From: an uncultured Alphaproteobacteria bacterium
GTDB lineage: Bacteria; Pseudomonadota; Alphaproteobacteria; HIMB59; GCA-002718135
Length of the DNA stretch: 60,207 nt
Direction of reading: 5' to 3'
NCBI GenBank assembly: GCA_902594815.1
Contig: CACJNL010000008.1
Location: 1-60,207 of the forward strand
A model generated the notes under the pieces. The model did no database searches. It saw only the letters and a program-made list of their open reading frames with translations, and was not told the DNA's origin. The stretch's first letter is position 1. The number at the start of each line of letters is the position of its first letter. Positions 57,195-60,207 of this stretch are shown one piece after another. The translations under genes and the position numbers were made by a program.

Positions 57195-58223
57195 ATGAGT
57201 TTTTTAACAACAGTAACTGGTAGCTATCCGAGAAAAGAAGTTCAAAAAGATACATTGCGAAAACCAAGTGTGTCAGAAGAAGAGTCTTTTGAAATGATTA
57301 AATGGGCTGTCAAAGAACAATCAGATCTAGGTTTGGATATTATTACTGATGGTGAGGGCTATCGTGAAAATATGTATTGGTTCTATCAGTTGCGTTTAGA
57401 TGGCGTAGATGCTGTTAATAAAAAGCGTAAAGATTTTTCATTAGGTGGATCTACAGAAGGTGTTGATTTGAGCAAAACACACGGCACAAAAGGGTTTGGG
57501 ATTGAATGTGCCGTAATCAAAGATGAAATTAAAAATTTAAAAACTGGATTGGCAAAAAAATGGCGAACGGCAAGAGAGAATACCCCGTCTCACATTAGAG
57601 TTAAACAAACAATAACAGGTCCACATATGTTAGCTAGGTTTAGTGTGAATGAAAGAACAGATCTTTATCCAAACGACATTTCTTTAGCGAAAGCGTATGC
57701 TTCTGTTATAACGAAGGAGTTAGAAGAAGTTATTAATGAAGGGTGTGACTATGTTCAATTTGATGAACCTGTATGGACAGAAAATGTTGATGAAACAATA
57801 TGGGCAGCCGAAATATTAAATGAAATAATAGATAAATTTCCAAATGTTGATTTTAATTTGCATGTTTGTGGAGGCAATGCACATAGAAAAAGAGGTTTTT
57901 TTGGAAAATATACAGACATGGTTGAGGCATTTAAAATTCTTAAAGTTAATGAAATACATTTAGAGCATTGCAGTCTTCACTATTCAATGTTGGATGTTTT
58001 TAAAAGTTGGAATTTTGATGGAAGAATTTCATTAGGTGTAATTGATCAAAGGATTGATAATATAGAAACCGAAGAAGATATAAGTAATGCAATTAAGCCA
58101 GCTTTAGAATATTTTCCAAAAGAAAGAATATTACTTACAAGTGAATGTGGCTTTGGTCATGTACCTATTGATATTGTAAGAAATAAAGTAAAAATTCTCG
58201 TATCAACTGCAAAAAAATTGTAA
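57195..58223 (+). CDS. MetE-like methyltransferase (UROD/MetE family)
   Basis: A 342-residue protein similar to the C-terminal catalytic half of cobalamin-independent methionine synthase. TTVTGSYPRKEV begins it, and VQFDEPVW, FNLHVCGGN (His and Cys ligands), IHLEHCSLHY and LLTSECGFGHVP (Cys and Gly-Phe-Gly) make up the zinc and folate or methyl-acceptor sites. Full MetE is about 750 residues. Stand-alone forms are core-MetE enzymes or act on other methyl donors or substrates. It sits 3 bases after the epimerase gene in the sugar operon; its role there is unclear. Confidence 0.84.
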   Translation: MSFLTTVTGSYPRKEVQKDTLRKPSVSEEESFEMIKWAVKEQSDLGLDIITDGEGYRENMYWFYQLRLDGVDAVNKKRKDFSLGGSTEGVDLSKTHGTKGFGIECAVIKDEIKNLKTGLAKKWRTARENTPSHIRVKQTITGPHMLARFSVNERTDLYPNDISLAKAYASVITKELEEVINEGCDYVQFDEPVWTENVDETIWAAEILNEIIDKFPNVDFNLHVCGGNAHRKRGFFGKYTDMVEAFKILKVNEIHLEHCSLHYSMLDVFKSWNFDGRISLGVIDQRIDNIETEEDISNAIKPALEYFPKERILLTSECGFGHVPIDIVRNKVKILVSTAKKL

Positions 58224-58225
58224 AA

Positions 58226-58630
58226 ATGAAAAGATGGATCAGTTGTGTATTTTTGTCTATGCTTTTATTTTCAAATTACATCACTGCCAATGAAGTAAAA
58301 AATATTATTTGCAGTATCAAACTAAGTACTAGTATAAAAAATATCTCTCCTCTTGAATTATCAGCACCCTCAAAGATAAAAATTATCTTTAACGAAAACA
58401 CTAATAATTTAATTGATTATATTTGGGATGAGAACAGTATCATTGAAGATTTTGAATTGATTTCAAATAATGTAAATTCTCAATTTATTGAAATAAGACG
58501 TAAAGGTTTTAAAAAAAGTTTATCGGATAAAGATATAAGAAACGGTATATTTTTTAAATTCAATTTAAGTAATTTTGAGGCTAATTTAAACAAACAATTT
58601 ATAAGACCTGTAAATTATCAATGTTCTTAA
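58226..58630 (+). CDS. Small secreted protein, unknown function
   Basis: A 134-residue protein with a signal peptide (residues 1-21, cleaving near TAN-EV). The mature part is about 113 residues, has two Cys (IICSI and the C-terminal YQCS) that could form a disulfide, and otherwise alternates beta-like segments. I do not recognise its family. It starts two bases after the MetE-like stop, so it may be the last gene of that operon. A second small secreted protein, also starting with IIC after the leader, converges on it from the minus strand. Confidence 0.62.
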   Translation: MKRWISCVFLSMLLFSNYITANEVKNIICSIKLSTSIKNISPLELSAPSKIKIIFNENTNNLIDYIWDENSIIEDFELISNNVNSQFIEIRRKGFKKSLSDKDIRNGIFFKFNLSNFEANLNKQFIRPVNYQCS

Positions 58631-58637
58631 ATTTATT

Positions 58638-59093
58638 TTAAATTTGCTTATTTTTTATTGAAGATTTAGTGTTTTCCATAAAAACAGATTTGAAGAAAGA
58701 TTTAAATTCAAGAGGAGTTATATTAAAAACCTCACATTGATCTCCATCAAAAAAAGGTTCTAAGGCTGTAACATTAAATGCCCACACATTTAAATTTTCT
58801 CTAAAAATATTAAAACCATAATTTATCATACTGTTGTCATCCATGCCTATAATGTAGATGATTTCTTTGGTTGCATTATATTGTAAAATATTATCAGTAA
58901 GAACGTCAACTGTGTCCGAATTTTTAATTAATACTCTAACATGATCTAAATCAACAAACTTGAAACCATACATTGATTTAAATTCATTATTAATTTCTTT
59001 ACAAATAATAGCTTTATCCTTTAAATCTTTTGCATTAGCTGAAATTAGTATCCCTGGAAATATTAAAAATATAATTACAATTAAGACTCTCAT
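58638..59093 (-). CDS. Small secreted protein, unknown function
   Basis: A 151-residue protein with a signal peptide (MRVLIVIIFLIFPGILISANA). The mature part has two Cys (AIICKEI and DQCEVF), a long beta-like run with VRVLIKNSDTVDVL, and a Lys-rich C terminus. No family is recognised. It resembles the convergent protein in size, in the IIC start and in having just two Cys. It starts 27 bases after the amidohydrolase stop on the same strand. Confidence 0.6.
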   Translation of the reverse strand: MRVLIVIIFLIFPGILISANAKDLKDKAIICKEINNEFKSMYGFKFVDLDHVRVLIKNSDTVDVLTDNILQYNATKEIIYIIGMDDNSMINYGFNIFRENLNVWAFNVTALEPFFDGDQCEVFNITPLEFKSFFKSVFMENTKSSIKNKQI

Positions 59094-59120
59094 GTAATAA
59101 ATGGTTTATATTATTTTTAC

Positions 59121-59969
59121 TTATATTGAAATTTTATAAATTCTTTCAGCGTTAAAACTTCCAATTTTTGACGCTTCATCAGAAGATAGTTTTGCCAAAA
59201 TTGAATTTGTAACTTTAATCCATTCTTGAATTCCTTTACCAAGATTAACAACTGGCCAATCACTTCCCCAAACAATTCTATTTGGACCAAAGCATTCAAG
59301 TACATGATCAACATATGGCTGAATCGTTTCTTGAGAAGATGTTCCAGGAGCACAATAGGCCATTAAACCTGATAACTTGCAAATAACATTTTGCAGTTCC
59401 GATAATTTTTTTATATCTTTACTCCACTGATCTATTTCTCCAGCAGCAATTGATGGCACACCACAATGATTTAAGACTAAATTAACCTCATCACAATCAT
59501 GAGCTAAATCATATGCTATCTGCAATTGCGTTGGCAGGTAACACATATCAAATGGCTTTCCAGTTTTTCCAATTTTTTTAACATTATTTCTAAATGTCTC
59601 AGTTTGTGATGTATCATCTGGCATAACATGCAAAATACGTCTATACCCGGATACATTCATTCCAATCGTTTCTTCAAACCAGCTATCAAAGCTATCATCT
59701 TCTGGTCTTATTGAAACAATTAGCCCTTTAATACCGTTATTAGGATTTTGTCTTAACTTTTCCACATATTTAGCTTCATTTTGATAATCAGGATCATCAA
59801 CCCCAGTCTCCATAAAAATAGTGCCAGCAACACCAAGTCCTTCAGTCAGTTTTAAGTAATTATCAACTGTAAAATTATCTGTTGCAAGTGGTGGAATATC
59901 CTTTGCCCAACTATAACTTGCCACATCTCTGTAAACTAAATGCTGATGAGTATCTAATAATTTGATCAT
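59121..59969 (-). CDS. Amidohydrolase, probable L-fucono-1,4-lactonase
   Basis: A 282-residue COG3618 amidohydrolase. The metal-binding LLDTHQHLV (H-x-H), TIFMETGVDDP, LNHCGVP (His) and VWGSDWPVV (catalytic Asp) are in order. Members open L-fucono- or L-rhamnono-lactone or related lactones. With the mutarotase and fuconate dehydratase nearby, L-fuconolactone is the expected substrate. It is on the minus strand, apart from the other pathway genes, divergent from the epimerase at the right edge. Confidence 0.84.
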   Translation of the reverse strand: MIKLLDTHQHLVYRDVASYSWAKDIPPLATDNFTVDNYLKLTEGLGVAGTIFMETGVDDPDYQNEAKYVEKLRQNPNNGIKGLIVSIRPEDDSFDSWFEETIGMNVSGYRRILHVMPDDTSQTETFRNNVKKIGKTGKPFDMCYLPTQLQIAYDLAHDCDEVNLVLNHCGVPSIAAGEIDQWSKDIKKLSELQNVICKLSGLMAYCAPGTSSQETIQPYVDHVLECFGPNRIVWGSDWPVVNLGKGIQEWIKVTNSILAKLSSDEASKIGSFNAERIYKISI

Positions 59970-60045
59970 ACATTATATTAACATAAATAGTTAAAGTGTA
60001 AAGAATATGTATAATGTTAAGTTTTTAATTTATAACTAGGTTTAT

Positions 60046-60207
60046 ATGAAAATACTTTTAACAGGGGGCGCTGGTTATATTGGCAGTCATGTTTTACTTT
60101 CAATATTAGAAAAAAAATACGAAGCAGTAGTTGTTGATGATTTATCAACAGGACATGAAAGTTTAGTTCCAGAAGATGTAAGACTTATTAAATGCAATAT
60201 TAATGAT
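60046..60207 (+). CDS. galE: UDP-glucose 4-epimerase, N-terminal part (runs off the window)
   Basis: The first 54 codons encode MKILLTGGAGYIGSHVLLSI and DDLSTGHES, the GalE NAD-binding motif and the conserved loop after the second strand. The gene continues beyond position 60207, so its catalytic Tyr-Lys is not seen. A TATAAT at 60010-60015, 30 bases before the ATG, is a likely -10 element. GalE itself is the best guess, though other UDP-sugar epimerases share this start. Confidence 0.8.
   Translation, partial: MKILLTGGAGYIGSHVLLSILEKKYEAVVVDDLSTGHESLVPEDVRLIKCNIND

Overview
The window is AT-rich (G+C near 30 % by eye), gene-dense and almost free of intergenic DNA. Genes abut, overlap by 1-14 bases, or even overlap tail to tail, and no gene-free gap exceeds about 210 bp. 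An alphaproteobacterial cytochrome oxidase operon (coxB-coxA-ctaB-coxF-ctaG-coxC-surf1 leading into thrC and an M16 peptidase), a BamF/DUF3035 lipoprotein beside lspA, lipid A genes and several sugar ABC transporters together suggest a streamlined marine alphaproteobacterium of the HIMB59/AEGEAN-169 or SAR11-like kind. That taxonomic placement is inference from gene order and composition. No rRNA, tRNA, CRISPR array, transposase, integrase or phage gene was seen.

Region 1 (about 65-10309, minus strand) is one long respiratory operon. It runs from coxB through coxA, ctaB, a 35-residue CoxF-like membrane peptide, ctaG, coxC and surf1, then an M32 carboxypeptidase, threonine synthase, an M16 peptidase and a flavin reductase-like protein. 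The surf1 gene has no ATG, GTG or TTG in its first 156 codons. Region 2 (10371-21288) holds rsmE, then a plus-strand envelope operon ubiA-msbA-DUF374 acyltransferase-waaA-lpxK-lpxL. This converges on xseA-tadA, after which come a PuuD-like hydrolase, a pseudouridine synthase and rsmD. Region 3 (21285-27186, minus) is housekeeping: pgi, bamF, lspA, ileS and ribF.

Region 4 (27238-37870) is a sugar/polyol block. It has xylA, a 49-codon sulfatase remnant, a glyoxalase, a DUF1479 (YbiU-like) protein, a Gfo/Idh/MocA oxidoreductase, a PhyH-type oxygenase, a ribose/xylose-type ABC transporter whose permease carries a large extra periplasmic loop, and an IolD-type ThDP hydrolase. Region 5 (37989-48462) starts with a 2-hydroxyacid dehydrogenase. 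It then has a tightly packed minus-strand operon read as MaoC-like dehydratase, signal-less solute-binding protein, class III CoA-transferase, enolase-superfamily protein, L-fuconate dehydratase, SDR, FAH-family hydrolase, L-lactate dehydrogenase and a Rieske-like protein in which all four cluster ligands are Cys. A second MaoC paralogue is divergent, and an RraA-like protein follows.

Region 6 (48465-54591, minus) is a CUT1 sugar ABC transporter with a Gfo/Idh/MocA enzyme and an IclR regulator. Region 7 (54720-60207) has a divergent plus-strand operon: a RhaM-type mutarotase, a second enolase-superfamily enzyme, an SDR/epimerase, a MetE-like methyltransferase and a small secreted protein. It ends with a second small secreted protein, an amidohydrolase of the fuconolactonase type and the first 54 codons of a galE-like epimerase.

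Taken together, regions 5-7 can be read as uptake and non-phosphorylative oxidation of L-fucose or a close 6-deoxysugar: mutarotase, lactonase, L-fuconate dehydratase, SDR, 2,4-diketo-3-deoxyfuconate hydrolase giving pyruvate and L-lactate, and L-lactate dehydrogenase. Only the first sugar dehydrogenase is not clearly assigned. The co-transcribed CoA-transferase, MaoC proteins, cytosolic binding protein and all-Cys Rieske-like protein are unexplained additions and the most interesting part of the window.
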